Origin: Microcoleus sp036704825
GTDB taxonomy: Bacteria; Cyanobacteriota; Cyanobacteriia; Cyanobacteriales; Microcoleaceae
Direction of reading: 5' to 3'
Assembly: GCA_036704825.1 (NCBI GenBank)
Contig: JAUBSN010000005.1
Location: forward strand, 62,001-126,000
Length of the DNA stretch: 64,000 nt
This document shows, piece after piece, positions 25,842 to 35,660 of this stretch. A program made the position numbers and the translations under genes. Position 1 is the stretch's first letter; each line of letters begins with the position of its first letter. The notes under the pieces are model-generated. The model was not told the origin of the DNA and searched no databases. It was given only the letters and a program-made list of their open reading frames with translations.

Positions 25842-27389
25842 TCATTTCAAACTTTTCATAACTTTGCGTTGAGCCATTTTTAATTTTTGAATTCCCGAAA
25901 TCTGAATTTGTTTTTCCTGCTCGATTTGATGCTGCCTTTCTGCTTCGGCAAGAATTTCTGCCAAGTCGTCGAGCCTGATATCTGGCTGGATGACTACCTG
26001 GTTGAGGAGGGTTTGGAAACCTCTCACCATTCGGGCAACGGTCGCAGCCTCAAATAAGTCTGTTTTGCAGTCAAATAAGCCTTGAATTCCTTCTGAAACC
26101 TCCCAGAGAGTGAGGCTTAAGTCGTGTCTCGACATACCGACATCGAATTGCAGAATGCTCAAGGTCAAACCAGCTAACTCCAGGGGTGGCATGGGCGCAT
26201 TCTGGAGTACAAACCACACTTGAAACAGCGGGTTATAGCTGAGATTTCGCTCCGGCTGCAATTCCTCCACGAGCTTTTCAAAAGGGACATCGGGGTGAGC
26301 GTAAGCTGCTAACGCTACCTCGCGTGTTCTACCGAGGAGTTCGCGGAAAGTTGGATTGCCTGCGGTGTCAATTCGCAGCACTAAAGTGTTGACAAAAAAT
26401 CCAATCAGTTCCTCTAATTCAAGGCGGTTGCGATTGGCAATGGGAGAGCCAATAGCGAGGTTATCCTGTTTTATTTTGCAGGACAGCAAAGATTGAAATG
26501 CTGCTAGCAACGTCATAAATAAGGTGACATCTTGTTGCTGGGCGAGCGTTTTCAGTCTTTCAGTTAAAGAAGCAGAAATCACAAAAGATTGCTGCGAACC
26601 TCGGAAAGTTTGCACGGGAGAACGCTGCTTATCTGTTGACAGCACAGCTAAATTGCCTCCCAATTGCTGTTTCCAATAAGCGAGCTGTTTTTCTAATTTC
26701 TCTCCCTGGAAATGCTGCCGCTGCCAACTGGCGAAGTCGGCATACTGTACGGGAAGTTCAGGCAACGGAGAGGGTTTGTTATTGGAAAAAGCTTCATAAA
26801 GTGCGGCTACTTCTCGCACCAACACCCCCATCGACCAACCATCAGAAATAATGTGGTGTATCGTCAGCAGCAACACGTATTCTGCCGGACTAAGTTGCAG
26901 CAAAGTGCTCCGCAGTAAGGGCGATCGCGTTAAGTCAAAGGGGCGTTGGGCTTCTTCAAGAGTAAGCTGCTCTATTTCAGTTTGCTGCTCATTTTTTGGT
27001 AAATGTTGCAAGTTTACCACCGACAAAGCGAAATCCAAGGAAGGAGAAATCAGTTGAAAAGGCTCCCCGTCCACTTCTGCAAAAGCAGTCCGTAAAACTT
27101 CGTGACGCCTGACAATTTCATTGAGTGTTTGTTGCAGTGCAGACAAATTCAATTGTCCTTGCAAACGCACAGCAGCAGGAAGGTTGTAGGCCGGGTTTTC
27201 GGGAGACAATCGATCGAGAAACCACAGCCGTTGCTGGGCAAAAGACAGGGGAGCCGAATTTTGCTGCGATCGCCTGGGAATGCGCTTGGATTGCTCGGCC
27301 TGTACTGCCTCTTTGCCCAATGCTTTGAGGAGGAGCGCTCGCTGCTGGGGCGAGAGGTTTTTCAGTCGTTCTGAACGATTAGTAGACAT
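25842..27389 (-). CDS. Stand-alone condensation domain, catalytically intact
   Basis: A 515-residue LCL-type condensation domain with a 45-residue basic N-terminal extension (RLKNLSPQQRALLLKALG, a segment often found at NRPS N termini). PLSFAQQRLWFLDRL, RHEVLRTAF, HHIISDGWS near residue 180 and IGFFVNTLVLR are all normal, so it should form a peptide bond. It has no A or PCP. Its start overlaps the decarboxylase gene by 11 bases, with GAGGAGGTGAA upstream of the ATG. Followed by the TauD gene and the interface-A(Asp)-PCP gene, it makes up the series C / TauD / interface-A-PCP, the same order as the fused C-TauD end of the Dab protein followed by the terminal Asp module. It should join the X5 residue to beta-OH-Asp. 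Confidence 0.93.
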   Translation of the reverse strand: MSTNRSERLKNLSPQQRALLLKALGKEAVQAEQSKRIPRRSQQNSAPLSFAQQRLWFLDRLSPENPAYNLPAAVRLQGQLNLSALQQTLNEIVRRHEVLRTAFAEVDGEPFQLISPSLDFALSVVNLQHLPKNEQQTEIEQLTLEEAQRPFDLTRSPLLRSTLLQLSPAEYVLLLTIHHIISDGWSMGVLVREVAALYEAFSNNKPSPLPELPVQYADFASWQRQHFQGEKLEKQLAYWKQQLGGNLAVLSTDKQRSPVQTFRGSQQSFVISASLTERLKTLAQQQDVTLFMTLLAAFQSLLSCKIKQDNLAIGSPIANRNRLELEELIGFFVNTLVLRIDTAGNPTFRELLGRTREVALAAYAHPDVPFEKLVEELQPERNLSYNPLFQVWFVLQNAPMPPLELAGLTLSILQFDVGMSRHDLSLTLWEVSEGIQGLFDCKTDLFEAATVARMVRGFQTLLNQVVIQPDIRLDDLAEILAEAERQHQIEQEKQIQISGIQKLKMAQRKVMKSLK

Positions 27390-29067
27390 GATGATTCACC
27401 TCCTCGCAGCGATCGCTGTTTGCAATAGTTAAGGAAAGCTTTGCTGCTATTTTTAGCTGGTCGTTTAAAACAAAACTGATATCTGCTTCCGCGGTGAGGG
27501 GGTTGGCAAGGACGGCTCGAAAAGCAACAATGGGAATGGTTTTGCCGTAACAGGTGTTTTGCAGGGTTGTTCGCGATACGAAGGTGTGACCGGCTCGCCG
27601 CTGGGCCTCCTGAAGGCGCTCGTTAAATTGATCGATCGAGTGGTTGTCTGCTTCGGTTAGTTGTTTTTTGGCTGCTTTTTGCCGGAATTTTTCTGGAATG
27701 TAGCGGTATAAAAGAATATTGATTTGTGGTTCTAGCAGCAATTCAAATGCTGGATTTTCCCGAATTAAATTGGCCAAGTGCTGCGTTTTATGGATGCCTG
27801 CATCTATCAAAAATTCATAGCCTTGATGGCCGATGATATTTAAGGCGGCTTGCAAGTACAAACTCGCACCCGATCGAGAGCCTTCGAGAGAGCGCTTGCC
27901 TAGATCGATCGAGTCTTTTCGCACCGTGTAGGGCGCGTGTTTTTCAATAACTTTGGCGGTTTGAGGATTGCGGAATAAAACCATACCGATTCCCATTGGC
28001 AAATACATTTGTTTGTGTCCGTCAATGGTGACGGAATCTGCTAGTTCAATGCCTGCTAATTTGTGCCGGTGACGTTCGGAAAAAAGCACGGGGCCGCCCC
28101 AAGCGGCATCGACGTGAAAGTGAGCGTTTGCTTCTTGCGCGATCGCGGCTATTTCTGGAAGCGGATCGATACTTCCCGAATCGGTGCTGCCTGCAACACC
28201 GATAATTGCCAGAATGTGCAGGTTGCGATCGCGGCATTCGGCTACAGTTTGGCGCAGCGCTGCCAAATCCATGCGGTGATTGGCATCGGTGGGGATTTTT
28301 AGGAGATTGCGATCGCCAATGCCTAATAAACCGGCAGCTTTTTCAAAAGAATAGTGCATCAAATTGGAGCCGATTATCACCATTCCCTTGTAGCCGTAAA
28401 CCTCTAAAGCTGCGTACAAGCCTTCTTTTTCAATGCCGCTAAAGTTATTTTTTGGCCCTAAAGAAGCGTTGCGAGCGCACCACAAAGCTGTGATATTAGC
28501 TAGGGTGCCGCCCGTTGTCATGATACCGAGCGTGCTGTCACTTTTTTGAATGTGCTGGTTATAAAAATCCTCAGAAAAATCGTAAATTAATCGGTGGATC
28601 ATTGCCAAAGTCTGGCGCTCGCAGGGGCTTAAAACTTTGGCAGTTTCCATCTTGACTAAATTTTGATTCATCGCGATTAACAGCTTCGCGATCGGGCGCA
28701 CAAAATAGGGAAGTGCGCTCGTCATGTGACCGATATATCGGGGGGAAGATGTGTGAATGGAATGGGCAACGATGGTTTGGGCCAAATCATCGATATAATT
28801 CCCAACATCTGCAGAAAGGGCGGGAATTTTGTTTTCCGTAAACTCCTGAATAATTAACTCTAAGTCAATATCTGTACTAGCGGTTTTTGCGTACAAAAAA
28901 TCTTCTACTAGGGCAGAAATTCGCTCCTCCATTGCTTCTTCTGCCAAAAATGATTTTTCTGAGGCACTGAATAGCTCCATTAACTTTTCTTCAAGTGGGG
29001 CAACAGAGGATTTTAAGGACTCCATTACATCTTGAGAATCTTTGGTTTTTACTGTTAGTTTACTCAT
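27379..29067 (-). CDS. PLP-dependent group II decarboxylase (diaminobutyrate decarboxylase-like)
   Basis: A 562-residue PLP decarboxylase of the glutamate/aromatic/diaminobutyrate group. Visible features are SPRYIGHMTSALPYF, MTTGGTLANITALWCAR, the Asp of FHVDAAWGG, the PLP lysine in IDGHKQMYLPMG near 350, and SRSGASLYLQAAL. L-2,4-diaminobutyrate decarboxylases of this family make 1,3-diaminopropane and pair with a Dab aminotransferase in siderophore loci such as rhizobactin 1021; an RhbA-like aminotransferase is present in this operon. The assembly line has no obvious site for diaminopropane, so its role is unclear: it could provide an amine, remove excess Dab, or act on another amino acid. 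AAGGAGGG lies upstream of the ATG. The exact substrate cannot be fixed from sequence alone. Confidence 0.85.
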   Translation of the reverse strand: MSKLTVKTKDSQDVMESLKSSVAPLEEKLMELFSASEKSFLAEEAMEERISALVEDFLYAKTASTDIDLELIIQEFTENKIPALSADVGNYIDDLAQTIVAHSIHTSSPRYIGHMTSALPYFVRPIAKLLIAMNQNLVKMETAKVLSPCERQTLAMIHRLIYDFSEDFYNQHIQKSDSTLGIMTTGGTLANITALWCARNASLGPKNNFSGIEKEGLYAALEVYGYKGMVIIGSNLMHYSFEKAAGLLGIGDRNLLKIPTDANHRMDLAALRQTVAECRDRNLHILAIIGVAGSTDSGSIDPLPEIAAIAQEANAHFHVDAAWGGPVLFSERHRHKLAGIELADSVTIDGHKQMYLPMGIGMVLFRNPQTAKVIEKHAPYTVRKDSIDLGKRSLEGSRSGASLYLQAALNIIGHQGYEFLIDAGIHKTQHLANLIRENPAFELLLEPQINILLYRYIPEKFRQKAAKKQLTEADNHSIDQFNERLQEAQRRAGHTFVSRTTLQNTCYGKTIPIVAFRAVLANPLTAEADISFVLNDQLKIAAKLSLTIANSDRCEEVNHHVY

Positions 29068-29146
29068 CCCTAATCCCTCCTTTTTAATGGCTTTTTTTTC
29101 CTATCTTCAAGCAAAGCTTTATGGAGATAGGGCTTTTTATGCTTTT

Positions 29147-32100
29147 TTACAAACGCGCTATTTGCTCAGACGCCATCACAGTTTGTGCTGACTCTCCATC
29201 ACTCTTTTCTAAGATGTCTAGCAATTCATCTATCTGGTTAGAATCGGCGTTTGCCAGAATTTCTTCCTCGATTAGTTCAGCTAAGTTCTGAATAGTGGGA
29301 GCGGCAAAAAAATCGCACAGCGCTAACTCTATCCCAAAGCACGATCGCACTCGCGATACCAATTGCATCGCCATCAGAGAGTGACCGCCGAGGTCAAAAA
29401 AGTTTTGGTTAGTTCCTACTTTTTCTAGCCCTAAAAGAGCAGTCCAAATCTCAGCAATTTCTTCCTCTGTGGGCGTTTGTGGCTCAGTGAAGGCTGTTTC
29501 ATCAGAAACGCGATCGCACCTTTGAGATAAGGCGAGGCGGTCAATTTTTCCGTTGGGCGTTAGCGGCAGCGCCTCTAATAGCACAAAAGCTGAAGGTACC
29601 ATGTAATCGGGCAGTTTGTGCTTCAAGAACGAACGCAGTTCGGAAATAAGTTCTGGGTGCTGATTTCTGAACTCTGAGTTAGGAACTAGGTAAGCGACTA
29701 GGCGTTGACTGCCCGGTGTATTTTCCTGAAGCAAAACAGCAGCGGTGGACACAGAAGAATGTTGAGAAAGTGCTGCCTCTATTTCTCCTAGCTCGATGCG
29801 GAAACCGCGAATTTTTACTTGGCGATCGCCACGACCCAGAAATTCTATATTACCATCCGGCAGGTAACAACCGATATCGCCGGTTTTGAACAAAACTTTT
29901 TGATGAGAATTACCGAACCCATCTAATTTTTCTTGCCAAAACGGGTTAGGAATGAATTTCTCAGCAGTTAATTCGGGACGGTTTAAGTAGCCCTTTGCCA
30001 ATCCATCGCCGCCGACGTAAATCTCGCCGGGAATTCCGATCGGAACGGGTTGCAAATTGCGATCGAGCAGGTAAATTTGCGTATTGGCGATCGGGCGACC
30101 GATTGGCACTTTCTCGACACAGTGAGTAGCATCGTACCACGTCACGTCTGCTGCTACTTCAGAAGAGCCATAAAGGTTGATTAATACCCGCTGGGGCATC
30201 TGTTCTCGAAATTGCTGGCAAAGTTCCAGCGGCAGAGTTTCTCCGCTGCAAATCCAATATTTTAATTGAGGCAAACGCTTGTCTAAATCGGGGAAGGAAT
30301 CTAAGATAGCGCGCAACAAAGAAGGAACCAGCACCAGTCGCGTTACATTTTGCTTGGATAAGGTTTGAAGGAATTGGTTAATATCTTTGACGGCTCGATC
30401 GGGAATAATGACAGTCGGCAACCCATGCAGCAAAGGAGCAAAGATTTCCCAAACCGAATCGACAAAATTTAAGGATGTTTTTTGACAGCAAATATCTGCT
30501 TCTGTAAAAGGGTAGGGGTTCCAAAAACAGCGATTGACTGTGCCTCGGTGGGTGCCGAGTACGCCTTTGGGAGTGCCTGTCGAGCCGGAAGTGTAGAGGA
30601 CGTAAGCGAGGTTTTCAGCTTCTACTTTAACAGCGGGGTTGCGATCGCTCTGGCGGGAAATTTCCTGCCATTCGGCGTCGATACAGACGACTTTGGCGCT
30701 GTGTTCGGGGAGGGTTTCTAGGAGGTTTTTTTGAGTCAAAAGCACCGGAACTTTTGCGTCCGCCATCATGAAAGATCGGCGTTCTTGGGGATAAGCAGGA
30801 TCGAGAGGAACGTAAGCGGCACCGACTTTTAAAATGCCCAAAATGGCTACCAGCATGGAGAGCGATCGCTCTAAGCAAATTCCGACCAAAACTTCTGGCT
30901 TGACGCCGATTTGTTGGAGGTAATGGGCGAGTTGATTAGCTCGTTCATTCAGCTCGCGGTAGGTAATTTTTTGGTCTTCAAATACGACTGCAATCGCATC
31001 GGGAGTTCGCTCGACTTGAGCTTCAAATAATTGATGAATGCAGCCGCTCGAATAATCGGCACGGGTTTCGTTCCACTCGATCGACAACTGACGTTGCTCT
31101 CGCTCGGAAAGAAGCGATCGCAACTCGTAACGCTCGGATGACTCGCGCGCGATCGCTTCTAGGGTTCGGGCGTAATAACCTCCCATTGCCTCAACCTGTT
31201 CACCGCAAAACTCGGCGCTGTCGTATTCCAGAGACAACTGTACTTTCGCGGAGTAAGCATCTAGGCTGAATTCAACAAATAAAGGAAAATTCGTTTCTAG
31301 TAAAAACCTTCCCCCTAAAACTTCAAGATTTTCTAGAGTTTGCACGCTCTGATAAACGTGAATATTAACGTAGTTAAACGCTGTCTCGAACAAAGGCTGA
31401 CCGCCCAAATTTCTCTGGATTTCTGCCAGCGGATAACGCCGATAAGGCAGCAATTCTCGCTCCGCTTCAAAAACCTGCTGTACCAAATCTATCCAAGTAC
31501 CGCCGGATAGTTGCAAGCGAAATGGGAGAGTATTCAGAAAAAGTCCGCAAATTCGCTCTCCATCTGTCTCTTCAGGGCGTCCGTTCGCCACGAAACCTGT
31601 CAGCACGTCTGACTGTCCGCCGAGCAGGCTTAAAACGCGCAAATGAGCCGCTAACAAAACGCTTTTAAGAGGAACTCCGGCGGAATTAGCTAGCTGTTTG
31701 AGACCTTCAGAAATTTCCGGGGGAATCGCCACATTGTGGGTGCAAATTTGCCGGATTCTCGCCTCGCGCGGTAATTTTTGCCAGCGCGGCAGCACCGCGA
31801 TCGTGCAGTCGCTTAACTTTTCCTTCCAAAAGCGCTGGTGTTCCTCAGATGCAACGCTCGATCGCTCCAGCGCCACAAAATCTCGGAACGCGCTTTGAGG
31901 TAGCACAGCGGCAGAACCGCCTGTTTTCCCCAGCAGTAAAAAATATTGCTGAAACAACTCTGTCAACACCAACCCCACACTCCATCCATCGAGAATCGCG
32001 TGATGAAATGCAAAACTTAGCTGAAAAGTCTCCTGAGTATAACGGTGAATCTGGAACTGCATCAAAGGAGGAGTTTTCCAATCAAAATGCCGATTTCTTT

Positions 32101-35100
32101 CTCCTTCAAGCCAAGCATTTAAAGCCGCTTTTTGCTGGGAATTGGAGAGGTGGCGCAAATCTTCCACCTGCAAGGGAATTTCAATTTTTTGATGAACCAA
32201 TTGCAGGGGTTCGCTGAAACCAGTTAACTGAAATGAAGTCCGCAGCACGGCGTGACGCTTTACCAAATACTCGATCGCTGCCTGCAAAACCTGAACTTCG
32301 AGAGGAGCTTTTAGGTGAAAGCTAAAGATATCGTGATAGATAGCGCTTTCCGGGTTGTACTCGCTGTGAAAAATCATGCCCATCTGAAGGGCTGTTAAGG
32401 GATAGGCATCCTCTACATTATCAGGTATTTGCTGTTTGTCTGCTGGCAAAATTAAACTGAAAGCTTGACTTTTTGAAGGTTCTAATTCTTTAAATTCTGT
32501 GGCTTTTAGCTCCCGAACGATCGCCTCAATCGTTGGATACTGGAACAGTTGTTGCAAGGAGAAGCGCAAGCCTTGTTTTTGAGCTAAAGACTGCACCTGA
32601 ATGCTGCGGATAGAATCGCCTCCCAATGCAAAAAAATTGTCGCGGATGCCGACTTTTTCCACGCCGATAATTTTCTCCCAAATTTCTGCCAACACTTTTT
32701 CTTCGGCAGTTTGGGGAGCGATAAAAGCTTCCGCTAAATTGGGTCTGGCTGTGTCGGGAGAAGGCAGCGATCGCCGATCTAGCTTACCGTTAATAGTCAG
32801 GGGCAAAGCTTCCAAAAGCACGAACGCCGCAGGCACCATATAGTCTGGCAACTTTTCCTTCAAGAAAACGTGCAATTCACCAGAGGTAAGAGTTGTTTCT
32901 GACTTCGCCACTATATAGGCTATTAACCGCTTGTCTCCCGGCGCGTCTTCCCGCAGCAAAACTGCGCTTTCCCGCACGGCCCGATGTCGGTTTAGCTGCG
33001 CTTCAATTTCTCCCAATTCGATGCGGAAGCCTCGCACCTTAACCTGAGTATCGATTCGCCCCAGATATTCAATATCGCCATTGGGTAAGTAACGCGCTAA
33101 ATCTCCGGTTTTATACAGTCGCGCTTCTTTCTTTTCGCTAAAGGGATTAGAAATAAATCGATCGGCTGTTAAGTCAGGGCGGTTGAGATATCCCCGCGCC
33201 ACCCCCGCGCCTCCGACGTACATTTCCCCGGGAATCCCCACCGGAACTAACTGACGGTTTTTATCTAAGATATAAAGCTGTAAATCGGGAATGGCACACC
33301 CAATAACGCTACCTTGCCCGTTTAAATCAGCTAAACTTAACGGGCGATAAGTGACGTGAACGGTGGTTTCCGTGATGCCGTACATATTTACTAATTGCGG
33401 ACTCCGATCGCCGTGCCGCTCGAACCAGGGTTTTAAGCTTGGCAATTCTAAGGCTTCGCCGCCGAAAATGACCCAGCGCAGGCTTAAATTGTTGCCCGGT
33501 TCCACCGATTCTTCGGCTTGGATAAGCTGGCGAAAAGCTGAGGGAGTTTGGTTGAGAACGGTGACTCGTTCCTGACACAGTAATTCATAAAATGCGATCG
33601 GCGATCGCGCTACGAAATAAGGCACAATTACCAGGCGTCCGCCGTAAATTAAAGCGCCCCACAGTTCCCAAACTGAAAAATCGAAAGCGTAGGAATGAAA
33701 CAGAGTCCACACGTCACTTTCGCTAAAATTGTACCAAGATTGCGTGGCAGCGAACAGGCGAACGACGTTGGCATGGGCGACTAAAACGCCTTTCGGTTGA
33801 CCTGTTGAACCGGAGGTGTAGATAACGTAAGCGAGATTTTCAGCCGTAGCGTGGCTGTTAGGATTGTCAGTGCTATTTTGAGCGATCGCCTCCCAATCGG
33901 CCTCTAAACAGACAACTTTGCCGCTATATTCGGGGAGAGTTTCTAATAGTGTTTCTTGAGTCAATAGCACCGATACCGAGGCATCTTGGAGGATGAAAGC
34001 CGTGCGATCGATTGGATTGGCCGGATCGAGCGGCACATACGCGCCCCCGGCTTTGAGAATGCCTAAAATTCCGACAATTGTTAACAACGATCGATCCACG
34101 CAAATCCCCACCAAAACTTCGGGTTTGACGCCTAGTTGCTGTAAGTAATGCGCGAGTTGGTTCGCTCGTTCATTCAGCTCGCGGTAGGTGAGTTTTTGGT
34201 CTTCAAATACGACTGCAACCGCATCGGGAGTTCGCTCTGCCTGCTGTTCAAATAATTGATAAATGCAGCGATCTTGGGGATAGTCAGCTTTGGGGCTGTT
34301 CCACTCAACAAGAATTTGCTGGTTTTCGGCTGGCGTTAGCAGCGGTAAATTTTTCAAAGGCTGGTGAGGGTTTGCCGCCATCCCTTCTAGCAATACCTGC
34401 AAGTGTCCCAGCATTCGATCGATCGCGCTGTCGTCAAAGCGGCTGCGATCGTACATAATTTTGAGCGCTAACTCCGATTGGGCGATCGCCATCAATGTGA
34501 TGGGGTAATTCGTGCTGTCAACCGATCGCACGTCGCCAATCTCTAGGTCACTTTTTCCGCCCTGCAATGAAGGATCGACGGGGTAATTTTCAAATACGAC
34601 GATACTTTCAAATAGTGGCGTATTGAGAGGAATGTTGCTCCACCGTTGCTGAATTTCTACCAGAGGCGAGTATTCGTACTGGCGCACTTCAATGCTGTGG
34701 TTTTGCAATTGCTGTAACCACGAAATAATTGAGTCTTCAGCGGGCACTGATACTCTGACAGGCAGAGTATTAATCAGCATTCCAACCATCGATTCCGCCC
34801 CGATTAATTCAGGCGATCGCCCCGAAACCGTTACGCCAAAAATTATGTCTTCTTCACCGCTATATCGGCTCAAAAGTAGCGCCCAAGCTCCCTGTACGAG
34901 AGTATTTACAGTCAGCTTGTACTGTCGCACCAACCCTTGTAGAGGCGCTAGATCGGGAAGTTTGATTTCAGCTTCGCCCCGGCTCCCTTCACCGCTTTTG
35001 CAACTCAATTTTCCACCGACAACAAGCGACGTGGGTGTCGTAAATCCTTGGAGCGTTTGCCGCCAAAATGACTCCGCCTCAGCTAAATCTTGCTGCTGCA

Positions 35101-35659
35101 ACCAGGCGATGTAATCTCGATAAGAGCGAGGGCGCTTGAGTTGCAATTGGGCGCCCTGGCATTCCGCTTGGTAAAAGGCAAAAACTTCCTTGAGGACGAT
35201 CGCCAGCGACCACCCATCCAAAACTAAGTGGTGATGGCTCAAAATAAACTGGAAAGCATCTTCCTGTAACTGCGCTAGCGCAATGCGAATCAAGGGAGCT
35301 GATGTCAAGTCAAAGCCCTGTTCTCGATCGGCTTTTAGGAACTTGTCTAGCTGCTGTTTTTGTTGAGTGGTAGAGAGCGATTTCCAGTCCATTTGCTGCC
35401 AGGACAAGGGAGCCTCCTTACGCACAACTTGCACGGGTTCTTTTACATTTTTCCATACAAAATAAGTCCGTAAAATGGGATGTCTTTCTACAACTTTTTG
35501 CCAACTTTTTATAAAAATAGAAACATTGATGTCGCCGCGCAATACGCACAGCAATTGCCCGAAATATAGACCCGATTCTGGCTGGTAAATGGAATGAAAG
35601 AGAATGCCCTGCTGCGCTGGCGAGAGGGGATAAAAGTCTTCGATATTGCCTTTGCTCAT
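29147..35659 (-). CDS. NRPS: C - A (Thr) - PCP - C - A (X5) - PCP
   Basis: A 2170-residue dimodular synthetase. Module 1 has a C domain whose start (IEDFYPLSPAQQGILFHS) and position after an epimerase fit the DCL type, with HHLVLDG near 145; an A domain (TSGSTGQPKG near 620) with pocket code DFWNIGMVHK, the standard Thr code; and a PCP with ALGGDSIRS near 1013. Module 2 has C (HHAILDG near 1223), A (TSGSTGTPKG near 1696) and PCP (DLGGHSLMA near 2093). The second A domain reads VDWVISLADK, with Val in place of the amino-group-binding Asp235; I cannot assign it. No TE or reductase is present. The ATG lies one base after the stop codon of the preceding NRPS (TAA-G-ATG), so translation is probably coupled. 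Confidence 0.93.
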   Translation of the reverse strand: MSKGNIEDFYPLSPAQQGILFHSIYQPESGLYFGQLLCVLRGDINVSIFIKSWQKVVERHPILRTYFVWKNVKEPVQVVRKEAPLSWQQMDWKSLSTTQQKQQLDKFLKADREQGFDLTSAPLIRIALAQLQEDAFQFILSHHHLVLDGWSLAIVLKEVFAFYQAECQGAQLQLKRPRSYRDYIAWLQQQDLAEAESFWRQTLQGFTTPTSLVVGGKLSCKSGEGSRGEAEIKLPDLAPLQGLVRQYKLTVNTLVQGAWALLLSRYSGEEDIIFGVTVSGRSPELIGAESMVGMLINTLPVRVSVPAEDSIISWLQQLQNHSIEVRQYEYSPLVEIQQRWSNIPLNTPLFESIVVFENYPVDPSLQGGKSDLEIGDVRSVDSTNYPITLMAIAQSELALKIMYDRSRFDDSAIDRMLGHLQVLLEGMAANPHQPLKNLPLLTPAENQQILVEWNSPKADYPQDRCIYQLFEQQAERTPDAVAVVFEDQKLTYRELNERANQLAHYLQQLGVKPEVLVGICVDRSLLTIVGILGILKAGGAYVPLDPANPIDRTAFILQDASVSVLLTQETLLETLPEYSGKVVCLEADWEAIAQNSTDNPNSHATAENLAYVIYTSGSTGQPKGVLVAHANVVRLFAATQSWYNFSESDVWTLFHSYAFDFSVWELWGALIYGGRLVIVPYFVARSPIAFYELLCQERVTVLNQTPSAFRQLIQAEESVEPGNNLSLRWVIFGGEALELPSLKPWFERHGDRSPQLVNMYGITETTVHVTYRPLSLADLNGQGSVIGCAIPDLQLYILDKNRQLVPVGIPGEMYVGGAGVARGYLNRPDLTADRFISNPFSEKKEARLYKTGDLARYLPNGDIEYLGRIDTQVKVRGFRIELGEIEAQLNRHRAVRESAVLLREDAPGDKRLIAYIVAKSETTLTSGELHVFLKEKLPDYMVPAAFVLLEALPLTINGKLDRRSLPSPDTARPNLAEAFIAPQTAEEKVLAEIWEKIIGVEKVGIRDNFFALGGDSIRSIQVQSLAQKQGLRFSLQQLFQYPTIEAIVRELKATEFKELEPSKSQAFSLILPADKQQIPDNVEDAYPLTALQMGMIFHSEYNPESAIYHDIFSFHLKAPLEVQVLQAAIEYLVKRHAVLRTSFQLTGFSEPLQLVHQKIEIPLQVEDLRHLSNSQQKAALNAWLEGERNRHFDWKTPPLMQFQIHRYTQETFQLSFAFHHAILDGWSVGLVLTELFQQYFLLLGKTGGSAAVLPQSAFRDFVALERSSVASEEHQRFWKEKLSDCTIAVLPRWQKLPREARIRQICTHNVAIPPEISEGLKQLANSAGVPLKSVLLAAHLRVLSLLGGQSDVLTGFVANGRPEETDGERICGLFLNTLPFRLQLSGGTWIDLVQQVFEAERELLPYRRYPLAEIQRNLGGQPLFETAFNYVNIHVYQSVQTLENLEVLGGRFLLETNFPLFVEFSLDAYSAKVQLSLEYDSAEFCGEQVEAMGGYYARTLEAIARESSERYELRSLLSEREQRQLSIEWNETRADYSSGCIHQLFEAQVERTPDAIAVVFEDQKITYRELNERANQLAHYLQQIGVKPEVLVGICLERSLSMLVAILGILKVGAAYVPLDPAYPQERRSFMMADAKVPVLLTQKNLLETLPEHSAKVVCIDAEWQEISRQSDRNPAVKVEAENLAYVLYTSGSTGTPKGVLGTHRGTVNRCFWNPYPFTEADICCQKTSLNFVDSVWEIFAPLLHGLPTVIIPDRAVKDINQFLQTLSKQNVTRLVLVPSLLRAILDSFPDLDKRLPQLKYWICSGETLPLELCQQFREQMPQRVLINLYGSSEVAADVTWYDATHCVEKVPIGRPIANTQIYLLDRNLQPVPIGIPGEIYVGGDGLAKGYLNRPELTAEKFIPNPFWQEKLDGFGNSHQKVLFKTGDIGCYLPDGNIEFLGRGDRQVKIRGFRIELGEIEAALSQHSSVSTAAVLLQENTPGSQRLVAYLVPNSEFRNQHPELISELRSFLKHKLPDYMVPSAFVLLEALPLTPNGKIDRLALSQRCDRVSDETAFTEPQTPTEEEIAEIWTALLGLEKVGTNQNFFDLGGHSLMAMQLVSRVRSCFGIELALCDFFAAPTIQNLAELIEEEILANADSNQIDELLDILEKSDGESAQTVMASEQIARL

Positions 35660-35660
35660 C

